A DNA stretch of 64,000 nt from Stereum hirsutum FP-91666 SS1 (lineage: Eukaryota; Basidiomycota; Agaricomycetes; Russulales; Stereaceae): assembly GCF_000264905.1 (NCBI RefSeq), contig NW_006763145.1:347654-411653 (forward strand). The letters run 5' to 3'. Made by a program: the position numbers and the translations under genes. Below are positions 1 through 10,985 of the stretch, one piece after another. The first letter of the stretch is position 1. Each line of letters starts with the position of its first letter. The notes under the pieces were generated by a model. The model searched no databases. It saw only the letters and a program-made list of their open reading frames with translations, and was not told where the DNA came from.

Positions 1-449
1 CATATCTTCGATACCATAGGCATCAACGACCTCGATAAATCCTTCGCCTGTGTCGCTCCCGGCGGCGTCATCAATAGTATCGGTATCTTGGGTGGCCCAC
101 CCACCGCCAACCCCAACGTCCCGCTCCTCGCACTAATGAAGGGGGCATACCTTCGGTCCGTACCACTCCTTCTCATCGCTCTCTATCCCTCATTCTCAAT
201 CATCGCCCTTATAACCCTTGATGTTTATCTTTCCCTTTTCGTGTGGTGACTTCCTGCAATTGCGTACTATGTAGTGGTATCCTCGTCGGGTCGAAACAGA
301 TGCACGAGGATCTCCTCCGCTTCGTCGAGGCGAAGGAACTCAAGCCGTATATCCATAAAGTCTTCCCTTTTCAGAAGGCACCAGAGGCTTTCGAGTATAT
401 GGCTGCGGGACATCATTCGGGGAAGATTGTGATCAGAGTTACAGAGTAA
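1..449 (+). CDS. Zinc-type alcohol dehydrogenase-like protein, 3' end (partial)
   Basis: This is the C-terminal part of a medium-chain dehydrogenase/reductase (MDR) protein; the start lies outside the window. The first exon reads HIFDTIG...APGGVINSIGILGG, which fits the Rossmann-fold half of the MDR superfamily. It ends at CTTCG (155), followed by an intron at 156-274 (gtccgt...gtag). The second exon joins in frame as L-R-G-I-L-VGS and continues with a segment rich in charged residues and A-F-E-Y-M. It closes with GKIVIRVTE and TAA at 447-449, the usual family C-terminus (GK-V-I). The catalytic zinc ligands would be upstream and cannot be seen, so the substrate (alcohol, quinone or enoyl) is not assignable. 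The family call is firm. Confidence 0.8.
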
Positions 450-2292
450 CTCTCTAATGACGACCGAGCAATGGATTGAAGGAGAATCGGGAGAGGTGCG
501 TACTTCTGCTGATACCAAGTGAACTTTCGTGCGACACAGCCTAAACCTTCATACTGTTTAAATTTTGACCACGATTTCGTCTGCAAGATGTGTTTACCTC
601 GTTCAATGAGAAATTCAGAATCGGCAAGTCCGAGGTTGCTACCTCTCGATACTTCAGATATTGACAGAATGGCCGCGTAGACGATCACTCATACCTGGTG
701 TCGCCGTACGATCTCATCACTCTGTTTCCATCTAATTTGGGATTTACGCGTTCTGAGTGACTCGACCTCGTTTTCTAAATGGCCCTTCCCCACATGCTGA
801 CTGCTCTGGCCTCGCAGAGATCAGATCATGGAGAATGGTAAGCCTGATACTTCGCGATGAATCCTCTACCATTTCATTCCCTCGCGCATTGCTAAGGACC
901 TTCAAAAAATATTCTCGTCCAATTCTTGCTCTCTACGCGACACAGAATCGCTAAATTTGGTGCCGTTTGGACGCATGTTCACACTCGGTGTTCAACTTTG
1001 AAGTATGGGAGTCAGCGCTCATTTCCTCTGCCATCCTCAGGTCGTATTGATCTGGAGCTGCTGTCTACCGTAATTGACACTCTCTCGCGTCTCCGAGATC
1101 TCCTGACTAACTGCGCAAATCAACACACAAAACGAGTATTGTGGAATACGAACTTCTAATGATGGGAGAAAATCAGATTCTGATTCCTTGTGGCCTACGA
1201 ACTCACCTCTCTCAAGCGCTCCGTCTTTTCTGCTTTCCTGTCTTTGGGAATCTTTGTTGGTGATTTGTATTGTCAAGGGAGTGAGAGCGGATCCCAATAT
1301 GATTATGTTTCAGCGAAAAGATCTTACCGTGACAGGGAAGGTGGCGTAGTGAGATGCAGAAGACGTGTACTGTTGGAGCCGGCAGCAATATAATCATCGT
1401 ATGTGTAGTAGACTGAGAGCCATCCAATGAGATATAAGGCCTATCTGCCTTGCAGTACTACCTAAATGCTCGTCAGATTCCAGGAATCTTTATAGTCGTC
1501 AAATTGCAACCAAATATCACCGCTATCAGGTAGATACGATGCTGAGTTACTCCGAAACACCCGACTTTCGTCTATGTGTATAAGGACCCACTTTTAAACT
1601 GTAGATATCGCACTCATTCCTGGATCAGAAGAATGACGATCAACGTTTCGACTATTCGGACCCGGTTTCAGAGTACAAAGTGACATGAGAAGATCAACAT
1701 TTGGTCTCCATGAAACGCATCATATATATGATCATGATAAACATTTATCTCTTCCGAGCTTTTCGTGAACTGGGAAATATTATTCCACCTTGGTCCCTAT
1801 TTCAATGAGTGATGGCACTTATGAGCAGTGACTTGCGCTCGAAGAGACAGGCAAGACGTTGAGGGCTCAGGGATCCAATACTTGAGTGGTTACGCTTCGA
1901 CGGAATTTCGGTCGAGGAAGATTCAGATTGTTGTTATGGTGCCTACTACACTGATTCAAGGCTATACCGCTGTTGTATCGACCCGCCGTCTCTACCGTCA
2001 GAATTCCCGATGTCGACCCTGCTGTGTAGGTGTTAGATGCCACTCTACTTAAGTAGGCAGAGTGTGCGATTCCTGTCATCTGGTGCTACTCTACAATGTC
2101 TACGAACGAATTGGATTTGCGAGGCATGTACGTGCTCTTTCTATTGCAACAGACGCCGTACTCACCGTACTGAGACATCCCTCGATAACTGCGGCCGAAC
2201 AGTTCTATACACAATTATCTCGAGCTCTCTGGCTTCGGTGTGTTGTTTTTCCCTGTAGTTCTGGAGGTCCCTGCTGAATGCATGATGTGTAG
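450..2292. other. Intergenic, no convincing gene
   Basis: Only short overlapping open frames without recognisable domains or good splice-linked continuity are seen. The first exon of the downstream DUF6533 gene should lie in the last few hundred bases but could not be placed. Confidence 0.5.
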
Positions 2293-3768
2293 TTCTCCTG
2301 GTATATGACCATATCTTAACGGTCGGGGTCGAGGCCACGCCAATCTGGAGGAGGCCTTTATCCAAACCTTCGCTATGGTTCTTTTCCAATAGATATCTTG
2401 CACTTTTTGCGAACATCATTATCTCCGTCCTTGATTTCACTAGTCTTCGCAATCTACGTCAAGTGAGGTTCATTTATACAATATGACCTTGACAGTTATC
2501 ATGCTTATAGTTTGTCGTTGATAGACGTGCGTTTTAGCCACCTGGCACCCTCAGACTGCATATTCTCTGATATCTATGGAAAAATAGCTGTCAGTCTTAT
2601 AGATTGGCTCGTCAAGTGATCCTTGTTGCCAATCAACTTGTTGTATGCAGTGAGTCATAGTAACTACCACATATCGTTCCCCACTCCTCCTTAAGCTCTA
2701 CTCCGAACAGTTATAATGGCCTCCCGGACATTATCGTTGTATGGACACACTCGCAGTATCTGGATCGCAATGTCTCTTTTTTCAGCTACCATGATAGCTA
2801 TCATCCTCGTTAGTCATCGTCATATATTATTTCGCCTTCCTATGTCGCTCAAACGAGCTACACACTATCTGGAAGTGGTCACTCTTTGCAAAAGACGGTC
2901 AACCTGCCTCAGTAGGCCAAGGATGCTATATTGATACGTCATCATCGAGGTTCGCTGCAACATCTCTTTCTTTGCCAAGAATTGCTCACCTACAGCGGAA
3001 ACAATTACCCCGCTTTATACAGAGGTATCCGTAAGTATAATCTTCACTATTTCATGTGCCGCTCGACTTTTCGCTGAACTGTGGATTTATCATTCAACTA
3101 ATTCGTCATACAGACCTTGCCACCGCTTGGGAGGCTGAGGTCTTGTTTGATATTTTCATATTCTCACTGACAGTGTTAAAATCGTGGAAAGACCGACGCA
3201 TATTTCCAAATGGGTTGACAAGGACCTTCGCCAACGCTGACGGAGGTCTTTACGGCTTGATTTGTCGAGATGGTGAGTTCCTTGGTCTTTCAACAAAACT
3301 CGTCTCCTGAGTCTCACTGCGATAGGTGGTCTATACTTTGCGTGAGCGCATTGTCATTGAAGTCAAGCCTTGCTCCAACTCACCATACTCAACAGAATCA
3401 TGGTGGTCATGAACCTCGCAAATATACTGACATTCTATGTGAGTATTTGCTCGTCAAGACAATGGCATTGATATAATTGACTTTGTTTATTTGCTTAATC
3501 GAATAATCATAGATGGCACCAGTAAGCCTTCTGTGTCTTTCTGGTCAATCACCTCTTCTAAAGCGGGTGATGCAGCCTGTTCTAAAAGGATGCCTCTCGA
3601 CATTAGCTAGCTGGTACGCTTTTACTTATCACCTCTTACGACATCTCAACGACTCTCAGCGATTCTGACCTACTTATCGCGTATGACAGTGTTTCTGTTA
3701 CACTCGCTTCTAGACTTCTTCTTCGCATGCACGAACATGTAGCTACACTTACATTGCCCATGCAATAG
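2293..3768 (+). CDS. DUF6533 family multi-pass membrane protein (5' end unresolved)
   Basis: This is a spliced gene of the Agaricomycete DUF6533 family of predicted integral membrane proteins, whose function is unknown. An exon at 2293-2462 encodes LLVYDHILTVGVEATPIW followed by FFSNRYLALFANI, matching the family signature (YDxLLTxxxEVxxIW ... NRYL). An exon at about 2711-2808 encodes RTLSLYGHTRSIW and a membrane segment. An exon starting near 3117 encodes LATAWEAEVLFDIFIFSLT and ends with RDG at 3272. Then follow exons 3326-3341, 3396-3438 (GLYFA... LANILTFY), 3513-3521 (nine bases, MAP), 3576-3613 and 3690-3768 (SVTLASRLLLRMHEH), ending in TAG at 3766-3768. All of these late junctions keep phase. 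The first exon and the link between 2808 and 3117 are not settled. Two tiny exons (16 and 9 nt) are notable. Confidence 0.7.
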
Positions 3769-4584
3769 CGATGGGCACATCATACATAGATAAATTTATA
3801 GGCGGACCGACGATCGTCACGCCGACAGCGCACAAGTATGCACAAGTCACTGAGCAGGTTCATTCTTGCTCATCGTTTCTGTTGAATACACACGGACTGA
3901 CGATGTGCGGTGACAATCGCGTCTGTAGGCTCTCGAGGAGCTTTTACAGCGATTCATCGCGTTATTGAGAGCTGAGCCAAGTTTGCGACGTGCATATGCA
4001 ATGCATGTGCCACAGTTGAAATCGTTGAGTTCACCGGAAAGTAGTTCCATATCTATATCGTACTATTTCCGTCCTCACTGCCTTCCTCCGTGTCGTTGAG
4101 TTCGATTTCTTCCTGTCAGGAGTCGATGCCTCTATCCCACGACCGAGCGCTGTAATATCCGAGCTTCGCTTAGACGATGCTCGAAGAAGTATAAAACACA
4201 TATACGCACATGCCACGGCCGTGTAGCAATGCTACGGCCCACCAGCTCAGTTTCTAGCTAGTGAAGTGAGGACGAGCGCTCCCTCATCAGTACGCTCCCT
4301 GGTAGGCAAGAGAGAGACTCACCAAGAACGGTATCAGTTTCAGAGTTTAACGCACCCTCATCCTCAAAGTCTGATAAATTTCAAATGCAAACCATTTAGG
4401 TCGAACGCCGGAACCCAACGATACCAAATAGTGAGCATGGCGGCATACCGTTCTTTGGATACGCAGCTCGGAGAACACGAGCTGATCAAAGGGTGATAAA
4501 AACATGCAGTTATAAGATGCAGGCCGGCCACAATGAGTCAAAATCGGAGACTCTGTGCGTGCAGTATGAATTAAGGACTTACGA
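3769..4584. other. Intergenic, nothing recognised
   Basis: No domain-bearing frame was found on either strand. A short inverted repeat (acggccgtgtagcaatgctacggcc) sits near 4213-4238. Confidence 0.4.
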
Positions 4585-5487
4585 ACAAGGGTGTCAGGGC
4601 TCGCTTTGGGTTGATCTTCCTCGGGGGGATCTGTCATATATCAGGTTCAGCATTTAACTCCAATGCGTAGTCCTGCATTACGATCCCGGGCTTGGAACGA
4701 ATGAAACATACGGTTGATGTATCCCGGGGCAGACACAGCACGAGCTGCTTAGAGAAAATCATAACCGGAGCGCGAGCAACATGGAGGAGTTATCAGCAAA
4801 AGTCTATCCGCTCCTGAGTGTCCGGAAAGACACTCACCGTTGAGAGCACCTTCTTCAGCACCTGTATCAGTGTCCGCGTCGGCCGCTACATTGGATGGTA
4901 TAGTGCGTAGCCATGAGCTTTCCCTTGACAAACGAGGAAAAGAGCAGCAACGTACGGGCGTAGCCGAAGTAAAAGTCGGTACGACGCTCTAGTATGTGCA
5001 TGGACTAGTTTTGAGCCATAGACATTTCAAGAGTTTGAAAAGGTACTCGCCATGGGTTATGCCCTCCACTCCAGCACCTGTGAATATAGGGACAAAGCCC
5101 AGGCTTTGGCCTTGTTTCCACTCGTATCAGTAATACATGGGGAAGACGTACGACGATCTGAAAGACGAGAATGAGGTAACTGAGGATTTATGACAATAGA
5201 CAGGCACTCACCATTGACGATACCCTCGTACATGTCCGGGTCGGCAGCTGCAGAAGGAGGCATACACGATAAGATGGTGCATCCTACGGACATGACTATG
5301 AGAATGGGTCGAGCGTACAGATATAATCCGGGGGAATATGATTAGTAAGGCCTAAAAATGAGCATAAGGTCAGCAGAGGTATATAGATGGAGCATAGACA
5401 GAACTGGGGGATACCTTTGACCGTGGGCAACGCACTAGTCATCCTGGTCAGGAAAACGAGGCCAAGGAAAGCGAGAACGAGCTTCAT
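4585..5487 (-). CDS. Candidate small secreted protein with repeated mini-exons
   Basis: The first exon (5487 down to about 5417) encodes MKLVLAFLGLVFLTRMTSALPTVK, a clear signal peptide, and ends at a GTATCC donor. A second exon ending at 5212 joins in phase 1 and encodes VGCTILSCMPPSAAADPDMYEGIVN, followed by a GTGAGT donor. Further short, same-phase exon candidates follow: one near 5066-5043 encoding GAGVEGITH with a GC-type donor, and one near 4870-4850 encoding GAEEGALN with GTGAGT. A last acidic stretch near 4620-4572 encodes DPPEEDQPKASPDTL with a GTAAGT donor. The product would be a short secreted acidic protein. No family is recognised. Which exons are really joined is uncertain, and the true 3' end was not found. 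Confidence 0.4.
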
Positions 5488-6290
5488 GATAGGTGCTGCG
5501 TATCGAAAATGTAAGAGGGAAGAAACGACGCGATGAGGATGTGGAGTGCGTCTGCGATAGGGTGCCCTGAGACGTGTCGTTTTATATATGTTTTTGTTTT
5601 CTCTTGTGGAGTAATTGGCTCGGTGACGCTTGTAGGTCGCCGTATGGCGTGAACATGGAAGGAGCTTTATAGGGGAACGAGGAGTCTCAACAGATCATGA
5701 TGATAAATCGAGATATCCACGATGGTTCAGACATAGAAAGTACCTGTCGATAGATAAACATATATAACAACGGTACGAAAGACAAAGGCTCTCGATTCTA
5801 AGCATCTGAGCCGTAAAGTTATAGAGCAATATGACGTTTCATTGGGCAGCTGCGTAGAAAACGATATGCCTGTTTCCCGAACCCGGAGACCGTGTAGTAG
5901 CACGGGGACATCTGTCTTGATGGGCAGAATCGTCGAGGACGTATTCTCTCGTGTATGTCCAAGGTCGCAGAACGAGTGTTATCCAAGTCCAGAAACAGAA
6001 GGTGACGTCCGAGAGATGACTTCACGGTCAAGTACAAGCTAGTAATGCCTTAAGTAGAGAGAGCTGTGAGAACGAAGACCGTCCGAGCGAGTAATCGTGA
6101 AGACTTGCAGGAACCCTAGTGCGCTGGTGACTGGTGCTCTATCCATGGTGAGCCTAAGATTGACTTATATATGCATCTAGACATAATGAATGAGACTAGT
6201 GCAGGCATATACAGTCAGTTGTGGTGGTGGAGGACGAACGTTGAACGCAGAGCAGTGACGCTTCGAAATCGCTTCGAAATTGACCGATAA
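5488..6290. other. Intergenic, divergent promoter region
   Basis: This lies between the minus-strand secreted-protein gene and the plus-strand homeodomain-like gene. A tttatatatg stretch near 5580-5590 is a plausible TATA element for the minus gene. No gene is seen. Confidence 0.35.
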
Positions 6291-9200
6291 AGAGCATCCG
6301 GCAGATGCCGATTGACGCCACACAATGCTCGCCACAGAACTTTTCGGTTTCTTCCTCTTTCCTCTCATCGTCCACTGCGGTCTGTAGCTCTCGTCCATCT
6401 TCCACTGCAGGTACATTCCAATCAACCAATCGTATGCCATCTCAGTACTCATTCTGCTAACTCGGGACTTTAGCTTTATTACTTGTTGCGAAAAAAAACT
6501 TTGCCAGCGCTCTCGTACTTCTGTGCTCTTGATCATTCTCGGCAACATGAAAACTGAGGCGATAGAGGCTGAGCTCTCTACTCCGAAGTCTTCTCCAGGA
6601 CCGGCATCCACCACAGACGGGACGCCCTCCCTCCCAGCAAAAGTCGAAACGCAGAACAACGCGTCGTCTTCAACGCATATACCCACCTCCACCTCTTCTT
6701 CTGCGTCCCGAGAGCCTTCCAGCTCCTTACTTCAACTCCCCGCACCATCCGCATCTAAGGCCAAGTCAAAGTCCACGCCGAAATCCACACCCAAGTCAAA
6801 AGACAAGGTGAAGGCCAAACCAGCCCCTACCGTCACGCAACCTCCCAAGCCTCCGAAATCCAAAGCCAAGCCCAAACCGAAAGTCGTTCCTTCTCTTCCT
6901 CCTCCATCTACCACCACCGCCGTAGCTACCGCGCCAATTCTCACCACCTTCGCCATCGCTCCTGCCGCCCCCGGCCTACCCCAGACAACCTCCCTCATCG
7001 ACCGCCTCACGCCAGCCCACAGATCCCAGCTCTCCCTCGTCTGGATTCGTGAGCCCCGAGTACCCTCTATCGAGTCACGTCGGGCCTGGGCGTTGGCCAA
7101 GAATGTGAACCCGAAGGCGGTCAATGACTGGTTTTGGAGGAGGAAGGCTGGTGCGAAGAGGAGGGGGTCGTTAGGTGTGGGAGTCGGTGGCGTTGAGGTG
7201 GTAGACGAGGAGGCGCCGGAGAATACACAGGAGAGGGCTACGGATAAAGAATCAGGGGATGGGAAGGAGGGTGTGGTTAAAGTCGAGGATACGGAGGGAA
7301 TGAAAGAAGCGACGGAGACGAAGTCCAATGGAACAGGGAAGGGGAAAGAAAAGGCAAAGAAGAGACCTGGAGAAGGCTATGAGTTGGGTGTTGACGAGCC
7401 GGTTGGTTGGGTCGACCCGACGACTGTTGTGAAGGAGGAGCCGAAGGTCGTCGAGGAGGAGCCCACAGATCCGGAACCTCCTGTTGCGATGGATGAGGGT
7501 GAGGGTAGGGACGCCAAACGAAACGGAAAGATGAAGACGAAAGGGAAGGGAAAGGGAAAAAGAGTGAGGATTCAGGATCCGGAGAAGGACGTTACTGTTA
7601 AGTCTGTGAAGAAGATGGAGACGGAACCCGGGCCTCCTCCTAGGAAACGACCGAAGCTCGACGTCGACTATACTCCTGCTCTTTCTGCCTCACGCTATCA
7701 TACTCGCTCTGCTGCTACCGCTCTCGCTGCTTTCCTTCCGCCATCACCTCCGTCTCCTTCTCTCAGTGTTCTTGCTCCTGCTTCACCCCCTCGTCCGTCT
7801 TCTCCTGTTACTGATCTTGATACACAAAACGATAGTGACCACGACGAAGAGACTGGCTCATTTCCCTTGGCACTTCCTCCCTCTTTTGCGCTTCTTCCTA
7901 AAGCTCGTACCCGGAGCCGCATCTTCAGAGCTCAGCTGTCTTCTCCTCGGCCTCCTTCTCCTCGTTCTCGTATTTCTGCGACGCATATATCCACCCTCCC
8001 GACTCCAAGCACGCATACATCGACCTCCTTGCCCAGACCTCCGACGCATATACCCACCCATCCACCTCACAGCACGCATATATCGACCCTTACTGGGCCC
8101 GGTATGGCTGGACATACGCATATATCCACATATCCTGACTCGGAGGCAGAACTATCCGCCGCTCATACCCTTCGCGATCTCAGATTCTCTCGTCATCAAC
8201 ATGTTGCCCGACCTCGGTCCACACTCAAGTTCTCTCCTGGTCGGATTGGGGAGTATGAAAGCGAGGACGATGATTACGCATATATCCACCCCGATCCACC
8301 CTCGGACGTAACTGAACCGGATAATAACTCTTTCGGCTTCAGTCTCGGTCACATCCACGACTTCGACGGAGGTGTCGATTCCTTGTGTTCATCCCGATTT
8401 GGACAGAGCTTTGTGGAACGCCCTGATCGGAGCAGTGCGATCGATATCTTCGGTCGCGACGGCAACGGTATATATTTCAACGACGACAGAGACAAAGACA
8501 CGGATGCCGTAACGATCGATAGTGCCAGCTCGTACCATGTCAGCAATGCGCGTCCAACAAACGACCTTCGTCCTATTTCATATTCTCCCTCCTCGGACAC
8601 GTCTTTCAGCACTGGATCGCCTTCGTATATAAATACTGCTCCGGACTCTGCGTTCACTCCAATTTATCTCCCTCATCGCGATCACCTCGATACTCTTCTT
8701 TCTCCGGTCGGCAATCGCGTTCTTGCTCTTGATCGTTCTCGTTCTTGCGCTCCTGCCCCATCTCCCGCTTTTGCTTCGTCTTCAGCACCACCGATACCGG
8801 TCCCCTACGTTGCACCATCATACCACTCGATGTTCAACAACCACGAGCAAGACAACGATTCGTACTCATTCACGATGGACACGTCTTCCAGTCTCAATGC
8901 CCGCGATCCTCACGGTTTCTTCGCTATCGCCAACAGGACACCATTCCCCGGAGCCTTGGTCTCAGCTTCCGAGACTGCGTCGATTCCCGGCTCGAGCTCT
9001 ATGGATTGGACGTCCTCAGCTTCCGGGAACGCACCGCTTACGGACGTGTCTATGAGCATGGCTGGTTCTGGGATAACCTCCAGCGATGGGGCGGTCGGTC
9101 AGGCAGGTGTCGGGGGCTGGGTTAACGGATATCAGAACGACAATAACTATATTCAACAACAAAATCTCGCCAACTACGACAACAACGGGATGCTTGATCC

Positions 9201-9900
9201 TCATCTCTATGATCCCTCGTCGTCTTTCGCGCCTTCATACACACGAGCTCCGATATTCGGATTACTGGCGAACTTCGCAGAGCATGCTGGTGCGTTTTCG
9301 CTTCTTTTCTCCGATCCTGCCGATCCTTCGACTGAGAGCTGGGGATATCGTGACGTTTCAGCCTTACAGTCCTTCAACATCGCGAACGACGCCTTCTCTC
9401 TTCCCAACATCGATCCCAGAACCACTCCCACAATGCCCGGAGAGGAGTGGAGTGCTCTTATGGAGGACGACATCCACCTCCGATTCCCCCACCTCAGCGA
9501 CCTCGACCGACAACTACTTCACCATTCGTATATCTCGCATATCCAACAGTATATTGCCCATCCTACGCCGTCCGATGCAGTTTTCGAGGAACTGGGTGGC
9601 CCGTTACAGTTCCCGGAGGAGGAAGTGGATCTGTGGGACGATCCGAAGGTGAGGAATTTTTGGATGAGTCTGGGATGGACGAGGGAAATGTGGGAAGAGA
9701 ATTGGAGGAGGATTGGAGATGCGAATGGAATGGCGTAGGTTAATAGGTCGTGCAATAGGTGGAATGTCAATGGCTGATGGATAGCGATACAAGTGGGCTA
9801 TTGTTCGTGATGCGGTGGCGTGTGGCCCATGGGCGGGACTGGAGGGGCTATATGGTCGACGTTTTCTTGGTCGCTGCTTTTAGAACCTCATCACTGATCG
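6290..9900 (+). repeat. Tandem segmental duplication, unit 1
   Basis: Sequence from about 6290 (gcagatgcc...ccacagaacttttcggtt) through the homeodomain-like gene to about 9900 (gacgttttcttggtcgctgctttt) matches the second unit at about 14690-18290. About 250 bp upstream and about 150 bp downstream of the gene are included. The two starts (6547, 14947) are exactly 8400 bp apart. Confidence 0.8.
6547..9738 (+). CDS. Homeodomain-like protein, copy 1 of a tandem pair
   Basis: An intronless frame of about 1063 residues. An upstream in-frame ATG at 6523 exists, but the start at 6547 (MKTEAIE) was chosen because the paralogue at 14947 has the same start context. Residues about 153-207 align to a homeodomain: RLTPAH...PRVPSIESRR...NPKAVNDWFWRRK. 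Helix 3 carries W195-F196 (positions 48-49), but position 51, normally Asn, is Arg198. Around this are Lys/Ser/Pro-rich N-terminal sequence, an acidic middle with basic clusters that could be nuclear signals, and a long Ser/Pro-rich region containing TH(I/T)(S/P)T repeats. A conserved C-terminal block holds EEWSALMEDD and WTREMWEENW. The likely role is a nuclear DNA-binding protein. A mating-type HD role is possible in principle but not supported, as no MIP-like neighbour or HD partner is visible. Upstream and downstream flanks are also duplicated. Confidence 0.65.
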   Translation: MKTEAIEAELSTPKSSPGPASTTDGTPSLPAKVETQNNASSSTHIPTSTSSSASREPSSSLLQLPAPSASKAKSKSTPKSTPKSKDKVKAKPAPTVTQPPKPPKSKAKPKPKVVPSLPPPSTTTAVATAPILTTFAIAPAAPGLPQTTSLIDRLTPAHRSQLSLVWIREPRVPSIESRRAWALAKNVNPKAVNDWFWRRKAGAKRRGSLGVGVGGVEVVDEEAPENTQERATDKESGDGKEGVVKVEDTEGMKEATETKSNGTGKGKEKAKKRPGEGYELGVDEPVGWVDPTTVVKEEPKVVEEEPTDPEPPVAMDEGEGRDAKRNGKMKTKGKGKGKRVRIQDPEKDVTVKSVKKMETEPGPPPRKRPKLDVDYTPALSASRYHTRSAATALAAFLPPSPPSPSLSVLAPASPPRPSSPVTDLDTQNDSDHDEETGSFPLALPPSFALLPKARTRSRIFRAQLSSPRPPSPRSRISATHISTLPTPSTHTSTSLPRPPTHIPTHPPHSTHISTLTGPGMAGHTHISTYPDSEAELSAAHTLRDLRFSRHQHVARPRSTLKFSPGRIGEYESEDDDYAYIHPDPPSDVTEPDNNSFGFSLGHIHDFDGGVDSLCSSRFGQSFVERPDRSSAIDIFGRDGNGIYFNDDRDKDTDAVTIDSASSYHVSNARPTNDLRPISYSPSSDTSFSTGSPSYINTAPDSAFTPIYLPHRDHLDTLLSPVGNRVLALDRSRSCAPAPSPAFASSSAPPIPVPYVAPSYHSMFNNHEQDNDSYSFTMDTSSSLNARDPHGFFAIANRTPFPGALVSASETASIPGSSSMDWTSSASGNAPLTDVSMSMAGSGITSSDGAVGQAGVGGWVNGYQNDNNYIQQQNLANYDNNGMLDPHLYDPSSSFAPSYTRAPIFGLLANFAEHAGAFSLLFSDPADPSTESWGYRDVSALQSFNIANDAFSLPNIDPRTTPTMPGEEWSALMEDDIHLRFPHLSDLDRQLLHHSYISHIQQYIAHPTPSDAVFEELGGPLQFPEEEVDLWDDPKVRNFWMSLGWTREMWEENWRRIGDANGMA

Positions 9901-10985
9901 ACGACTTCTCCAAGGGCTCTGGAGTGGCTGCTTGCCTTCCGCTCCTTCCTTCCCACTGCTACCGCCGTGCTATCGCTGTCGCACTTCCTCTCAGCCGCTG
10001 GTCTCGCAATGCATGTGCGTCTCGCATCTCACAACCGCTGTCTAATGGCTGCCTGTCCAAGGCTTGTCAATGACTCTGCAGCCTGAACTCCCATGCCACT
10101 CAGTAGCTCCTGCTCAGGAGCATTTCTTTTGTGTACACTCACAGCTCGTACCTCTCTTAACACCAAACTCGAATGGTTTAGATGATGGCGTGGTCGCGTA
10201 ATGCTATCGCACCTCTCTCACAGGACCGATAACGCTCTATATCTAGCTCGTTCCGCTTCTGAATCAGTGACGGAGAAATACCGGTGTATAGGCATCACCC
10301 CTCCTTTCCAGTGGTTATTTTGGCCGCAATATGGGCGTCACTTGCATCTGTTTCCCCTAGTGCCCATGGGTTACTTACGGGATGCGACTCACGATTTTTG
10401 TGTTGAAAATACTAAGCGTGAAGGATATCCAGCTTCTTTTGTCGCCATCTATGGGGCTAACACCCCAGGAGGAGTGTACTTAGAGTTGTTTTTAGTACAG
10501 ACCAGACAAGACCGGCATGGCCTTGCCGGCGAACGAATAGAAACTGACTGTTATTTATGTTGTGATGATCGATAACCGCCCCCACATGACCGTATTCATA
10601 CGGTATAAGTAATGCAGCAGCTGTGTTCCCTTTGCCCTTCCGCATCATCCTTCTCACCAACCTCAGCCATCGACATAGACAGCGAGAGCAACCTAGCACT
10701 ATCCACATTTGACTCATCTCCACTCTGGTAAGGCGTTCTCACTTGAAATATTTTCTTCTGATCCAGCTTTAACATTATATCCCATGCGCCTCCCGTGTCC
10801 ATAACGTACTCTTCTTTCAGTGGTTTATTGCCGAGTCGCTATTGTGAGTAGCTTTCTGAACCATTCGCCTGGTGTGCGCCTCCCCGATTCTCCGGAGGTA
10901 ATTAGCACTTAATGGACTCTCTATGTCTCTGAAGACGCTCTGATAAAATCCATCGCTGACCCGTTTCACCAGTGATCTTCTTACA
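9901..10985. other. Intergenic, no convincing gene
   Basis: A 124-codon plus-strand frame (10201-10575) is open but shows no recognisable domain and no splice-linked partners. It is not called. Confidence 0.4.

Noticed and set aside
6177..6692. 171-codon minus-strand frame
   Set aside because: It is antisense to the 5' part of the homeodomain-like gene and its upstream flank, and the counterpart in the second unit has a different protein sequence.
6732..7328. 198-codon minus-strand frame
   Set aside because: Low-complexity antisense shadow of the Lys/Pro-rich coding region.
10201..10575. 124-codon frame between the homeodomain-like gene and the unknown gene
   Set aside because: No domain, no splice partners, and composition like random intergenic DNA.
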